A stretch of 34,607 nt of DNA from Bacillota bacterium (GCA_022790955.1 JAAVYD010000101.1:1-34607); one strand, 5' to 3'. Positions 24,945 through 33,466 are shown, counted from the stretch's first letter. Made by a program: numbers and translations. The notes: generated by a model from the sequence alone, not told the origin.

Positions 24945-26528
24945 ATGTCTGAAAAGAAAGAAACCACGTTTTTGGGAGGAGCCGCGGTGCTGGCTGCAGG
25001 CACTATCTTAGTAAAGATAATAAGTGCGATTTATAAGATACCTATCGTAAATATACTTGGAGGCAGTTACGCCGATTTTCAAAACGCGTATTATATTTAT
25101 GCGTTGCTGCTTACCGTTTCGACTGCAGGACTTCCGGTAGCTCTGTCCAAAATGGTTGCGCAGGCGAAGGCGAACGGACACGATCAGACAAAAAAAATAT
25201 TCAGAGTATCGTTCTGTATTTTTTCAGTTCTCGGATTCCTGTCGTTTCTTATCATGTTTTTCGGAGCAGAAAAACTGGCGGTGCTTCTTAATGACAGCCT
25301 TGCGGAAAAGAGCATACGGGCGCTTTCGCCTGCGGTACTCTGCGTAGGCTGTCTTTCCGCTTTTCGCGGATATGCTCAGGGGCATTCAAATATGACGCCT
25401 ACCACTGTTTCTCAGATTATAGAATCCTTATGCAAACTCGCAGTCGGCGTTATTTTTGCGTTAATTGCCATAAAAATCGGAAAGAGCGGCGATTTTGCAG
25501 CGGCTATGGCGATAGCGGGCGTTTCAGTAGGTTCTGTCGCGGCTTTAATATATATGATATCTGAATATTCGTCGCATGATTATGACTTTTCTTGTAAAAA
25601 TAAGAGTTCTATATCTACTTACTCAATCATTTATAAGCTGATTTCTGTAGCAATTCCAATTACGCTGACATCTTCGGCTGTTTCTATAATTAATTTGATA
25701 GATACTTCGCTCGTACAGGGCAGGCTGCAGTCTGAGCTTGATATAACTCTGGAACAGTCGAGGGAACTGTTCTCTGCCTATTCCGGAGTTATGACTCTTT
25801 ATAATCTGCCTGCGTCGCTCGTTATAGCCCTTACAATTTCGATTATTCCCGCTGTTTCCATGAATCTTGCAGCTTCTGACGAAAGAGGAGCCTGGCGGGT
25901 AGTGCGTACGTCTTTTCATATGACGGCATTGTTTATTTTTCCAATGGGTATAGGACTTACGGTTTTATCTGAACCTATCGTAAAATTTTTATTTCGGCGT
26001 CTTGATTCCGGCGTGTCCGGACCGCTTCTTGCGATACTTGGCATTGCTGCTATATTCGTATGTATAACTTCTGTGGCAAACGCTATTCTTCAGGCTTACG
26101 GATACGAAAGACTGCCAGTATTTATAATGATTACGGGAGGCATTATTAAAATATTAATAAACTATAATCTTGTAGCGATTCCTGCAGTTAATATTAACGG
26201 AGCGCCGATCGGAACCCTTTGCTGTTTTATGTTTACTGCCTGCGCCGGTATGTTTGTGATCCGAAAGGTAGTACCAAGACCTGTGAGGTATATAAATTTG
26301 TTTCGAGGACCTCTTGTAGCTGCAGGATTGATGGCTGCCTCTGCATGTCTGATATATAAAATATTAAGCGCATTTGCAGGAAACACATTTGCCGTACCGG
26401 TTACGGTTATCGTTTCTGTGTTCTTGTATTTTTTTCTTGTATTTTTTCTGCAGCTTATGACAAAAGATGAATTGGATTTTTTATTGCGTTATAAAATGAT
26501 TGCAAAAATTCTTAAAAGATTTAGTTGA
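24945..26528 (+). CDS. MurJ/SpoVB-type lipid-linked precursor flippase
   Basis: This 527-residue integral membrane protein has about 14 hydrophobic segments in the MATE/MOP-superfamily plan. The N-terminus, FLGGAAVLAAGTILVKIIS followed by YKIPIVNILGG, is characteristic of the polysaccharide biosynthesis/SpoVB subgroup. Such proteins flip undecaprenyl-linked peptidoglycan or polysaccharide units across the membrane. Located 3 bases after the racemase gene, it may be a lipid II flippase suited to the modified stem peptide, with or without the general MurJ elsewhere. The alternative is export of a surface polysaccharide, but no glycosyltransferases are adjacent, which favours lipid II. Confidence 0.86.
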   Translation: MSEKKETTFLGGAAVLAAGTILVKIISAIYKIPIVNILGGSYADFQNAYYIYALLLTVSTAGLPVALSKMVAQAKANGHDQTKKIFRVSFCIFSVLGFLSFLIMFFGAEKLAVLLNDSLAEKSIRALSPAVLCVGCLSAFRGYAQGHSNMTPTTVSQIIESLCKLAVGVIFALIAIKIGKSGDFAAAMAIAGVSVGSVAALIYMISEYSSHDYDFSCKNKSSISTYSIIYKLISVAIPITLTSSAVSIINLIDTSLVQGRLQSELDITLEQSRELFSAYSGVMTLYNLPASLVIALTISIIPAVSMNLAASDERGAWRVVRTSFHMTALFIFPMGIGLTVLSEPIVKFLFRRLDSGVSGPLLAILGIAAIFVCITSVANAILQAYGYERLPVFIMITGGIIKILINYNLVAIPAVNINGAPIGTLCCFMFTACAGMFVIRKVVPRPVRYINLFRGPLVAAGLMAASACLIYKILSAFAGNTFAVPVTVIVSVFLYFFLVFFLQLMTKDELDFLLRYKMIAKILKRFS

Positions 26529-26558
26529 TATTTATATAATTTATTAAATGGAGAATTT

Positions 26559-27977
26559 ATGAAGAAATTAAAATTAATAATATTGTTAATAGTTATAACC
26601 ATGATTCCTCAGGTTGTTTATGCCGATCTTACATTGGAAAATGTTTATAAAAATGCAGCGGTGAGTTTATCAGAAAAATCCAATTTGGAAAAAGAAGAAA
26701 TTGTAAGTCATATTAAAAATAATGATATTTGGAAAAACACTTCTCAGGCTGCGGTTACAGTAAAATTAGATACTGAAAATCATATTAAATATATGAATGG
26801 GAATAATAACGGACTTTTTTATCCGGATAATGCGCTTACGCGGGCCGAGGCTGCCTTTATCATTAATAAATTGATAATGAAGCCTTCGCATTCGGATATA
26901 ATTTATAATACAACTTTTAGCGATGTAGATGCTTCTGCCTGGTATGCTGATGCGGTAAACGATCTGGCGTCTTACGGCATTATAAGCATAGACGGCGGTC
27001 ACTTTCATCCGAAGGCTTTTATTTCCAGAGCGGAATTTATAAAAATGCTTTCGGCTTTTAGTCCTCTTTCCGTATCGGATAAATCTTTTTTTGATCTTAC
27101 GCCGGATCATTGGGCTTATAACATTATGCTGTCTGCCGCGCAGAAAGGCTGGATATCGGGTTATGCGGACGGTACTGTAAATCCTGACGGAACGCTGTCG
27201 CGGGCGGAAGCAGCGACTATTGTGAACCGTGCGCTCGGCAGGGTTCCCGACGCGCAAACCATAAACTCGGCTTCGGGCATTCGTATTTTTCCGGATGTCG
27301 ACAGACAGTACTGGGCATATCTGAATATAATGGAAGCATCTATAGCTCATGATTATATTAAAGAAAACGGCAGCGAGAAATGGGCGTATTTTAAGCAGGA
27401 AAAAACGGAGCTTCCTGCAGGATTTCATGTGATAAACGGTATATTGTACAGCGTCGATTCTGAAACGGGAGATTTTATTGTGAACAGATCTGCTGATGAC
27501 CACTGGTACGATGAGGAAGGGAAGTATACTACCGGAAACGATATCCTTGATCGTCTTATGCGTGAAGCAACAAAAGAATGCGTAAAATCCGGCATGAGTC
27601 AGCAGCAGAAACTGAAAGCGGTTTTTGATTATACGGTAAATAATTTCAGATACAGAGCGGGTCAGACCCTGAAAGCCGGCTCGACGGGCTGGACGGAAAA
27701 ATACGCTGTTCCCATGTTTCAGAGTCACAGAGGAAATTGTTACAGTTATGCAGCTGTTTTCTATTATCTTGCAAAGAATATAGGATATAATCCTAAAGAA
27801 GCGGCGGGATTTCTTGGGCGAAACAGGCAGCCGCACGGTTGGGTGGAAATAAGTTCAGGCGGAATTCCGTATATTTACGATACGGAGCTTACGATGATGA
27901 GGCGTCTTAAAGGCTATAATAATTATATGTTTCATATTGCTTACGGAAAGTCGGTTTTTATTTATTTTAAAAGTTAA
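26559..27977 (+). CDS. Secreted SLH protein with transglutaminase-like domain
   Basis: This 472-residue protein has a signal peptide (MKKLKLIILLIVITMIPQVV, cut near YAD). Three SLH repeats follow (about 80-270; YPDNALTRAEAAFIINKL, SRAEFIKMLSAF, LSRAEAATIVNRAL). The C-terminal transglutaminase-like cysteine-peptidase domain (about 320-470) has its triad in RGNCYSYAAV (Cys), PHGWVEI (His) and IYDTEL (Asp). It would sit on the cell wall and probably cuts or cross-links peptide substrates, perhaps wall peptides. It starts 31 bases after the flippase gene with TGGAGAA upstream, so it is probably the last gene of the envelope operon. A weak hairpin at 28004 follows. Confidence 0.88.
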   Translation: MKKLKLIILLIVITMIPQVVYADLTLENVYKNAAVSLSEKSNLEKEEIVSHIKNNDIWKNTSQAAVTVKLDTENHIKYMNGNNNGLFYPDNALTRAEAAFIINKLIMKPSHSDIIYNTTFSDVDASAWYADAVNDLASYGIISIDGGHFHPKAFISRAEFIKMLSAFSPLSVSDKSFFDLTPDHWAYNIMLSAAQKGWISGYADGTVNPDGTLSRAEAATIVNRALGRVPDAQTINSASGIRIFPDVDRQYWAYLNIMEASIAHDYIKENGSEKWAYFKQEKTELPAGFHVINGILYSVDSETGDFIVNRSADDHWYDEEGKYTTGNDILDRLMREATKECVKSGMSQQQKLKAVFDYTVNNFRYRAGQTLKAGSTGWTEKYAVPMFQSHRGNCYSYAAVFYYLAKNIGYNPKEAAGFLGRNRQPHGWVEISSGGIPYIYDTELTMMRRLKGYNNYMFHIAYGKSVFIYFKS

Positions 27978-28003
27978 GCGGATAATTTAAAGGCTGTATA
28001 TTA

Positions 28004-28038
28004 TGCTATTCTAAAATCTTGTTATGAAGAATAGTAAT
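28004..28038 (+). terminator. Weak candidate terminator of the envelope operon
   Basis: CTATTCT (28004-28010) pairs with AGAATAG (28026-28032), followed by TAATTTT. The stem is short and AT-rich, so read-through into the next gene is possible. Confidence 0.4.
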
Positions 28039-28106
28039 TTTAATATTATAAATATCCTAAATCTGACGATTAATATATTAATGAAAGAAAATGTTAACAA
28101 TGGTCA

Positions 28107-28147
28107 GATCTCAGTGGATTCCGGCGGACGGAAGCCGGTTTGAGATT
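28107..28147 (+). promoter_or_regulatory. Structured leader before the DUF6033-like gene
   Basis: An outer stem ATCTCA (28108-28113) / TGAGAT (28141-28146) encloses CCGGC (28121-28125) / GCCGG (28134-28138) with an asymmetric internal loop. It lies 20-30 bases before the ribosome site. TTCCG/CGGAA offers an alternative pairing. It does not match a riboswitch class I know. Confidence 0.42.
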
Positions 28148-28178
28148 CGGAAGAATAATATACAGGAGGTAAATGTCC

Positions 28179-28916
28179 ATGGTAAGGATACAAGGAATTA
28201 CGAAGCAGAATTATTATAATAACGTCCAGAAAAAGAATACGGAGCAGGAAGTCGGCAAAAAGGCGGAAATATCGGACGTTTCTGCTAAAGCAGGAAAGAA
28301 CAGCGAATCCCAGCTTTCTAAAAAGGCGCAGGAGCTTTTGCAGAGGCTCAGGGATACATACGATATGGATTTTGTGGTAGCTGATTTTGATAAGGGGGCT
28401 ACCGCCGACGAAGTTCTGTCGAAATGTACAAAAGAGTTTTCCGTTTTATTTACGAGCGAGGAACTCGAGAAGATGGCTTCAGATGAAAAGTACGAAAAAG
28501 AATACATGAGGAGTGTAGAACAGGCTATCCGCATGTCGGAACAGATAAATAAAGAATTTGGTTTCGGTTCTTCTTATGCAGGCAATCCAGATAACGCTCA
28601 GCTTAAAAAGATCGGCATTACTGTGGAAGATTCAGGCAAAATAACGCTTTTTGCAGATTTTGAGAAGTCTGGTTCCGAGCAGCAGAAACGCATAGATAAG
28701 GTTCGAGAGGAAAAACGGGCGGATAAAGCTGCTGAAAAGAAGAGAGCAGAAAAAGATAAGCGTTCAGAATATATGAAGGGCGCAGATGATAATAAAGGCG
28801 TAAAGCGCGCGACTATTAAGGCAAACAGCGTTGAAGAACTGCGCAGAAAGCTGAATGAATTGGATTGGGATTCTATACCGGCAGAAAAGGACAGTAAGTA
28901 TAATTTTACAGTTTAA
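28179..28916 (+). CDS. DUF6033-like helical protein, function unknown
   Basis: This soluble protein of about 245 residues starts VRIQGITKQNYYNN, followed by a lysine-rich linker and helical segments (AQELLQRLRDTYDMDFVVADF, FTSEELEKMA, SVEQAIRMSEQINKEF). This resembles the DUF6033 family of clostridia. The C-terminal third is a charged helix rich in Lys, Arg and Glu (about 165-215). No signal peptide or membrane helix is seen. CAGGAGG lies 9 bases before ATG 28179 and 3 bases before ATG 28173; I chose 28179 for spacing. A structured leader precedes it and a strong terminator follows, so it is probably a single-gene unit. The role is unknown. Confidence 0.68.
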   Translation: MVRIQGITKQNYYNNVQKKNTEQEVGKKAEISDVSAKAGKNSESQLSKKAQELLQRLRDTYDMDFVVADFDKGATADEVLSKCTKEFSVLFTSEELEKMASDEKYEKEYMRSVEQAIRMSEQINKEFGFGSSYAGNPDNAQLKKIGITVEDSGKITLFADFEKSGSEQQKRIDKVREEKRADKAAEKKRAEKDKRSEYMKGADDNKGVKRATIKANSVEELRRKLNELDWDSIPAEKDSKYNFTV

Positions 28917-28978
28917 TAGTTGATTTAAAATAAACAAATTTTAAAAGCGATTTGGTACTATATATTAAGAAATATATG

Positions 28979-29023
28979 AAAAAGGGACGAATTGGCTATA
29001 AACGGCTGATCTGTCCCTTTTTT
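28979..29023. terminator. Bidirectional terminator between convergent genes
   Basis: AGGGAC (28983-28988), preceded by an A-run, pairs with GTCCCT (29013-29018), followed by TTTTTTAT. The inner loop contains further GC pairing. It serves the DUF6033-like gene (+) and the anti-sigma gene (-). Confidence 0.85.
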
Positions 29024-29060
29024 ATATTTGTAAATAAAAATGTCTGTATAAAATATAGAA

Positions 29061-30074
29061 TTACATAATATTTTTAATTATTTTGATTATATCGTTTTCA
29101 GTTAAAAGTTCACTGCCATCCAACGAATAAGTCATGCCATCGTGGCTCCACAGTGCCAAAAATCCTTTTTGGGGATCGGTTTTTAATGATGCCGTTATAT
29201 TTTTCAATGTGATTTCTTTAACTGAGCTGTATGAATTATAATTTCCGCTGCAGTCCTCGCTGCCCGGTTCTGTGCGGTATATTATTCTGTCGCTGCCGTT
29301 TGTGTATTGCAGTTCTGATAATTCCTGCGCTATAAGCGCGCAGTTACTGAGCTCATAACCTGCAGGCATATATCGGGGTTCGGCGAGTTTGTAGGGAATC
29401 GTATTTTTTAGCTTATCAGCCGAATCAAATTTTAGGAAACCGTCGATTTCTTCGTTACCAAAAGAGCTTTCGGCAGTTAAGGAAGGAATCTGCGGAGTTT
29501 GTTCAGGCGGTTCCTGTTCAGGAATGTCAGCGGGAGAAAGTATATTATTATCATTATCGTCATTCTCTGATTCTGATTCGCTGTCGTTAATATTATCATC
29601 GGGATTTTTTTCAGTATTTACAGAAATTTTATTAATAGTTTTTTTGGGAGAGCTTTCGTTAACAGCTGGTTCAGTTTTTTTCGGCAGATTTTTCTGCGCG
29701 TCAAAACTGTTGTCAGCGATTTCCTGTGTTGTATATGTTATATATATATTTGGATTTTCTGATTCCTGTTCATTCGTCAGATCTGTCGTCTTTAAAGTCG
29801 AAGCGGCAATTATAAATAAAATCAGACATGCCGTTATGTTGGCAAGAAAATTAATACGAAATCTTTTTCTTGTTATTTTATTTTTATGATTGAGCAAAGT
29901 TTTTACGATTTTTTGCTTCATGGCATCGGGAAACGTAAGCCTGTTCATTTCGATTTTGTATTTTTCGGCGGCGTGGGTTTCTGTTTTATGTGATATCATA
30001 TCCTGTACGATTTTGTTTTTTAATTCATCAGACAGAATAATTTTGTCCATAGATTTTTTATAATTATTGCTCAA
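29061..30074 (-). CDS. Membrane anti-sigma-like protein with DUF4367-type domain
   Basis: This 337-residue protein has two related cytoplasmic helical segments at its N-terminus (LSDELKNKIVQDMISHK and FPDAMKQKIVKTLLNHK), which look like an internal duplication that could contact the sigma factor. One transmembrane helix follows (about 76-95, FLANITACLILFIIAASTL), then a low-complexity acidic/Pro/Ser stalk (about 100-205, SESESENDDNDNN). A C-terminal DUF4367-like sensor ends the protein (about 215-337, PRYMPAGYELSN, SVKEITLKNI, LLTENDIIKIIKN). The start is TTG at 30074, overlapping the sigma gene by 11 bases, with AGGAGG about 10 bases upstream. The topology is that of ECF anti-sigma factors with an outside sensor. 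Confidence 0.8.
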   Translation of the reverse strand: MSNNYKKSMDKIILSDELKNKIVQDMISHKTETHAAEKYKIEMNRLTFPDAMKQKIVKTLLNHKNKITRKRFRINFLANITACLILFIIAASTLKTTDLTNEQESENPNIYITYTTQEIADNSFDAQKNLPKKTEPAVNESSPKKTINKISVNTEKNPDDNINDSESESENDDNDNNILSPADIPEQEPPEQTPQIPSLTAESSFGNEEIDGFLKFDSADKLKNTIPYKLAEPRYMPAGYELSNCALIAQELSELQYTNGSDRIIYRTEPGSEDCSGNYNSYSSVKEITLKNITASLKTDPQKGFLALWSHDGMTYSLDGSELLTENDIIKIIKNIM

Positions 30075-30555
30075 AATCGTACGCCTCCTTTAAGATTTCT
30101 TTTAATTGTTTTCGTGCTCTGTGAAGGATAGAGCGCACGGTGGATTCGCGCTTTTTTAAAAAGCCTGCGATTTCGGCGGTTCTGTAACCTTCGTAATAAT
30201 ACAGATGAATGGCGATTCTCTGATGTTCGGGCAGGCTCAGGACTGCGTTCAGTACGGAATCGTCGCCGTATGAATCGTTGTACGGCAGTTCATATGCATG
30301 TGAAAGTTCTACTATGTTTTTATTCCAGAACTGTTTCAGTTTATTTTTACATATGTTGATGGTCACACGTATTATCCAGAATTTTTCATGTTCATCATTT
30401 TCAAATTCCGTGTCGTTTTCTATTAATTTTATAAATACATCTTGTACGGCGTCCTCAGCATCGTATATGTTTTTCATATATGAAAAGGCAAGCCTGAAAA
30501 TCATATCTGAGTATTTATCTACCAGGAAGGATATTTGTTTTTCCGTATTTTCCAA
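30064..30555 (-). CDS. ECF-family RNA polymerase sigma factor
   Basis: This 163-residue protein has sigma region 2 (about 8-75, YSDMIFRLAFSYMKNIYDAE then AVQDVFIKL, the -10 recognition part) and region 4 (about 105-155, LPEHQRIAIHLYYYEGYRTA then EIAGFLKKRESTVRSILH, the -35 recognition helix-turn-helix). It is closer to classical SigV/SigW-type proteins than the factor at 578. The start is TTG, set by AGGAGG about 7 bases upstream; no ATG is usable. The anti-sigma gene overlaps by 11 bases and also uses TTG, so both may be kept at low and matched translation levels. A GC-rich hairpin at 30611-30635 lies in the leader. Confidence 0.93.
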   Translation of the reverse strand: MENTEKQISFLVDKYSDMIFRLAFSYMKNIYDAEDAVQDVFIKLIENDTEFENDEHEKFWIIRVTINICKNKLKQFWNKNIVELSHAYELPYNDSYGDDSVLNAVLSLPEHQRIAIHLYYYEGYRTAEIAGFLKKRESTVRSILHRARKQLKEILKEAYDFEQ

Positions 30556-30610
30556 ACAAGACCTCCTTTATGAATTACCGTACAGAAACGAAAGCGGGAA
30601 TGCGCCGCGA

Positions 30611-30638
30611 AACCGCAGAAACATACTCTGCGGTTTTT
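30611..30638. promoter_or_regulatory. Perfect 9-bp hairpin in the sigma-gene leader
   Basis: AACCGCAGA (30611-30619) and TCTGCGGTT (30627-30635) form a perfect stem. The T-run (TTTTT) follows it on the plus strand, antisense to the sigma operon; on the minus strand only TTTCG follows. It could stop antisense transcription or act as a leader element. Confidence 0.5.
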
Positions 30639-30672
30639 CGGTATCATATTATGAGAAATAATATAAAATCTA

Positions 30673-30694
30673 CCTGAGAAACTGATTTCACAGG
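30673..30694 (-). terminator. Candidate terminator of the surface-protein gene
   Basis: On the minus strand CCTGTGAAA pairs with TTTCTCAGG with one T-T mismatch, followed by TAGATTTTATATT. It lies 8 bases beyond the stop codon at 30702. The T-run is interrupted, so it may be leaky. Confidence 0.5.
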
Positions 30695-30701
30695 GAATTA
30701 T

Positions 30702-31646
30702 TTAGTCGGCTAAAACTGGTTTGATGCTCTCGATAATAATTTTTAATTCGTCTGATGTTATGCCTTTTTCAGAAGTTATCGTATAAACGGTATCGTATTC
30801 TGTCCAGATGGCGTTGTATATTTTTCCGTTGTTCCCTTTTGCCTTAATGTCGATATCGTCTATCTTAATGGTCTTTTTTTCGTTGTATACATTAAAATCG
30901 CCTGAAATATCATTATTGCCTTTTGCTGTGCGGAAAGTAAGTTCGCCTACGACTTTTTCGTGTCCGCCTATGTATATTATCTGAAGTATTTTGCCGTCGA
31001 TAGTATTTATGCTTTTAATGCTGTACGCTTCCGGAACCTGCACTGGAACGCTCGGATCAAAACTAAGCGTATCGACAGCTTCGTTTACGGTGGCATAGTT
31101 TTTTATAGGATTGGGAAGCTGAGTATTGTCGTCGAAAGGTTCTTCAACAGGTTCTTCTTCTGTATTAATACTTATGATGATGTTGTTTTCATTTGTTTTA
31201 TCTATATTTACTGCCTGAGGATCCTCGCTGAGCATAAGATTAAACATTTCCACAGGCACATAAGTAGTATTATTGATTATTTCGGGCGCAGCGTTATATT
31301 TTATAGGTTTTGTCATTCCGAGAGATGTGGAACTGGCTCTGTAATAGCTGTCCATACCTATATATAGTTTTGTATTGACGTTTCCGTTGTCTAACGTAAC
31401 GCTTCTGTCATCAGACGACCATTCCACAGTAAAGCCGAGCTGTTCGCTTACGGCGCGTACGGGAACCATAATCTGATCGGATTTTTCGTAAATGCTGTAA
31501 GATTCCAAAGCGATAATTTGATTATTTACGTCAAGGGTGCAGCTTACGGACGGCGCTACAAGAGAGGGCAGCTCGTCCGCAAATACTGCGTAGCCGGAGG
31601 ATGCCAGCATACCTGCCGTAAATAACGCGCATAATTTTTTATTCAT
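30702..31646 (-). CDS. Secreted copper-amine-oxidase-N-domain protein with DUF4367-like tail
   Basis: This 314-residue secreted protein has a signal peptide (MNKKLCALFTAGMLASSGY, cut near VFA-DE). A copper amine oxidase N-terminal-type domain follows (about 40-165, IMVPVRAVSEQLGFTVEW, DDRSVTL, TYVPVEMFNLML), a wall-associated fold in clostridia without oxidase activity. The C-terminal part (about 195-310; GELTFRTAKGNNDISGDF, IYNAIWTEYDTVYTI, ITSDELKIIIES) matches the DUF4367 sensor-type domain seen in the neighbouring anti-sigma protein. ATG 31646 is chosen because GGAGG lies 5-6 bases upstream and the signal peptide begins there; an upstream ATG at 31673 is less likely. It may be a target or partner of the adjacent ECF system. 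Confidence 0.84.
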   Translation of the reverse strand: MNKKLCALFTAGMLASSGYAVFADELPSLVAPSVSCTLDVNNQIIALESYSIYEKSDQIMVPVRAVSEQLGFTVEWSSDDRSVTLDNGNVNTKLYIGMDSYYRASSTSLGMTKPIKYNAAPEIINNTTYVPVEMFNLMLSEDPQAVNIDKTNENNIIISINTEEEPVEEPFDDNTQLPNPIKNYATVNEAVDTLSFDPSVPVQVPEAYSIKSINTIDGKILQIIYIGGHEKVVGELTFRTAKGNNDISGDFNVYNEKKTIKIDDIDIKAKGNNGKIYNAIWTEYDTVYTITSEKGITSDELKIIIESIKPVLAD

Positions 31647-31673
31647 AAAAACCTCCTGATTTTTATCGGGCAT

Positions 31674-31990
31674 ATCTGAAAGACTGTTTCTGCCGAAAGA
31701 AACCTGATATTGCCGCCTGTGTTTTAAAAGCTAAAAAGTGACTTAAATAAAGCAGAAAAGCAGTTTTCAGATACGCTCTTGTAAACCCCTTTTATTAATA
31801 ATACAACTGACGGAATAAAAATGTTGCAGTGTAAAAAAATTTTTTTATTATTAATGCAATATGGTTTACGATATAACAAAATCAGCTCCTCGAAGAGAAT
31901 TTGTTAAGTCGGATTTGTTATTATACAGAAAACATGAATCAAGTTAGTATTTTAAATAGAAGCAAAATGCAGTAGTCAGAGTTTAATGTG
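31674..31990. other. Intergenic region upstream of the surface-protein gene
   Basis: No coding frame is seen. It should contain the minus-strand promoter of the gene starting at 31646, but no clear -35/-10 pair stands out. A hairpin AACAAA (31875-31880) / TTTGTT (31900-31905) with inner CTC/GAG pairing is present, function unknown. Confidence 0.4.
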
Positions 31991-32028
31991 AAAAAACCTC
32001 TTTTGCTGAATAAAAACAGCAAAAGAGG
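31991..32028 (-). terminator. Strong intrinsic terminator of sstT
   Basis: CCTCTTTTGCTG (31997-32008) and CAGCAAAAGAGG (32017-32028) form a perfect 12-bp stem. On the minus strand it is followed by a run of six Ts (31996-31991), about 35 bases past the sstT stop. Confidence 0.9.
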
Positions 32029-32061
32029 CTTGTTAAAAGTATCATTTTTAAATTATGAGTT

Positions 32062-33285
32062 TTAGAATTTTATTTCTTTTCCTTCTTTTAATCTCTGACG
32101 GAATTCTGCTGTTGCAGCAAATATTACGTCGCCAGAAGAGTTGATTGCGGTTTCGCAGGAATCCTGGATAACTCCGATGATAAATCCTACGCCTACTACC
32201 TGCATGGCAATATCGTTTGAGATGCTGAAGAGCGAACATGCCATAGGTATTAGCAGCAGAGAACCGCCGGCAACGCCTGATGCTCCGCAGGCGGAAACAG
32301 TAGCCAGCAGGCTCAGGATAATCGCAGTAGGAATATCTACGGAAATACCAAGAGTATACGCTGTTGCAAGAGTAAGTATGGTAATTGTGATAGCCGCTCC
32401 GTTCATATTAATAGTAGCTCCGAGAGGGATAGAAACGGAGTATACGTCCTTGTCAAGACCGAGCTTTTCACAGAGCTGCATATTTACAGGAATGTTCGCT
32501 GCAGAGCTTCTTGTAAAGAACGCTGTGATTCCGCTTTCCTTTAAGCATTTGAGTACCAGAGGATACGGATTCTTGCGCAGACAGACGAATACGATGAGCG
32601 GAATGACTATAAGAGCCATTGCAAGCATACATCCTACGAGTACGGCTAAAAGTTTTCCGTAGTCGATAAAGATCGAAAGACCGTTTTCGGAAACTGCGGA
32701 AAATACAAGACCCAGAATACCGAACGGAGCCAGGTTGATTATCCATCTTACTGCCTGAGATGCAGCGTTTGAAAGATCCAGCATTACGTTCTTTGTATTT
32801 TCGCTTGCGAGGAACTTGAGCGCCAGACCAAAAATGATAGCCCATGTGAGTATGCCGAGATAATTGGCATTGGTTATCGCGTCGATAGGATTTGACACTA
32901 TGTTTGTGAGAAGAGTAGTCAGGACCTCGCCGATACCGCTTGGAGCAGACTGTTCTACTGCGTCTGTAAGTATAAGTCTAACAGGAAATACAAAACTGAA
33001 GATAACGGCAACCACAGCAGCGAGGAAAGTGTTTATTATGTAAAGAACTATTACGCTGCTGAATTGTTTTCCTATGCCAGGTCTTGCCTGAGAAAGCGCG
33101 CTTATTACCAGCAGAAATACCAGAACCGGCGCTATAGCTTTTAAAGCGCCTACGAACAGAGTTCCTAAAATTGGGATGACGGGTGCGCTCGGTATTGCAA
33201 GTCCCAATGCAGCACCTATGACAAGTCCTATAACGATTTTGATAATCAGACTTATCTTGTTCCATGCTTCAATAAATTTTTTCAT
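32062..33285 (-). CDS. sstT: Sodium/serine-threonine symporter SstT
   Basis: This 407-residue DAACS-family (glutamate-transporter-fold) membrane protein couples sodium entry to uptake of serine and threonine. The subgroup is set by the transport-core motifs: the [11 protein letters not shown] hairpin region, [39 protein letters not shown] and [18 protein letters not shown]. About eight membrane helices plus two re-entrant hairpins are expected. ATG 33285 ([11 protein letters not shown]) follows AAGGAG by about 9 bases; an upstream in-frame ATG at 33324 lies within the repeat element and lacks a site. A MITE-like copy lies 22 bases upstream, so it is probably transcribed in the leader. A strong terminator follows. 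Confidence 0.95.
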   Translation of the reverse strand: MKKFIEAWNKISLIIKIVIGLVIGAALGLAIPSAPVIPILGTLFVGALKAIAPVLVFLLVISALSQARPGIGKQFSSVIVLYIINTFLAAVVAVIFSFVFPVRLILTDAVEQSAPSGIGEVLTTLLTNIVSNPIDAITNANYLGILTWAIIFGLALKFLASENTKNVMLDLSNAASQAVRWIINLAPFGILGLVFSAVSENGLSIFIDYGKLLAVLVGCMLAMALIVIPLIVFVCLRKNPYPLVLKCLKESGITAFFTRSSAANIPVNMQLCEKLGLDKDVYSVSIPLGATINMNGAAITITILTLATAYTLGISVDIPTAIILSLLATVSACGASGVAGGSLLLIPMACSLFSISNDIAMQVVGVGFIIGVIQDSCETAINSSGDVIFAATAEFRQRLKEGKEIKF

Positions 33286-33306
33286 AAATGATTTCTCCTT
33301 AAAATG

Positions 33307-33466
33307 TATAGTCAGCACAATCAAAAATCGGTAAAGTTCAGCGGTTAAAATGTGTTGTAAACTATGTTGTCGTTCTTGCCGGGCATCAGCCCGCCTGCGT
33401 CCTCCGCCTTGTTACACCACATTTTTCCTAGCTTCCTTTTTAACGATTCTCAAGTGCGGTGACTAT
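33307..33466. mobile_element. MITE-like element, copy 2 (short form)
   Basis: This 160-bp element has terminal inverted repeats: left TATAGTCAGCACAATCAAAA, and right, read on the opposite strand, TATAGTCACCGCACTTGAGA. Both continue AATCG(G/T)TAAA. It is the short version of 255-557: both ends match well, including TTCCTTTTTAACGATTCTCA, but the central 150 bp is missing. Outer TA on both sides may be a target duplication. Possible minus-strand promoter elements for sstT (TTGACA at 33536-33531, TATAAT at 33502-33497, not correctly spaced as a pair) lie just beyond it. If used, the whole element would be in the sstT leader and fold as a long hairpin. Confidence 0.72.

Noticed and set aside
26766..27836. 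Minus-strand frame of 356 residues opposite the SLH-transglutaminase gene
   Set aside because: The plus strand encodes a signal peptide, SLH repeats and a complete catalytic triad; the minus frame is basic and featureless.
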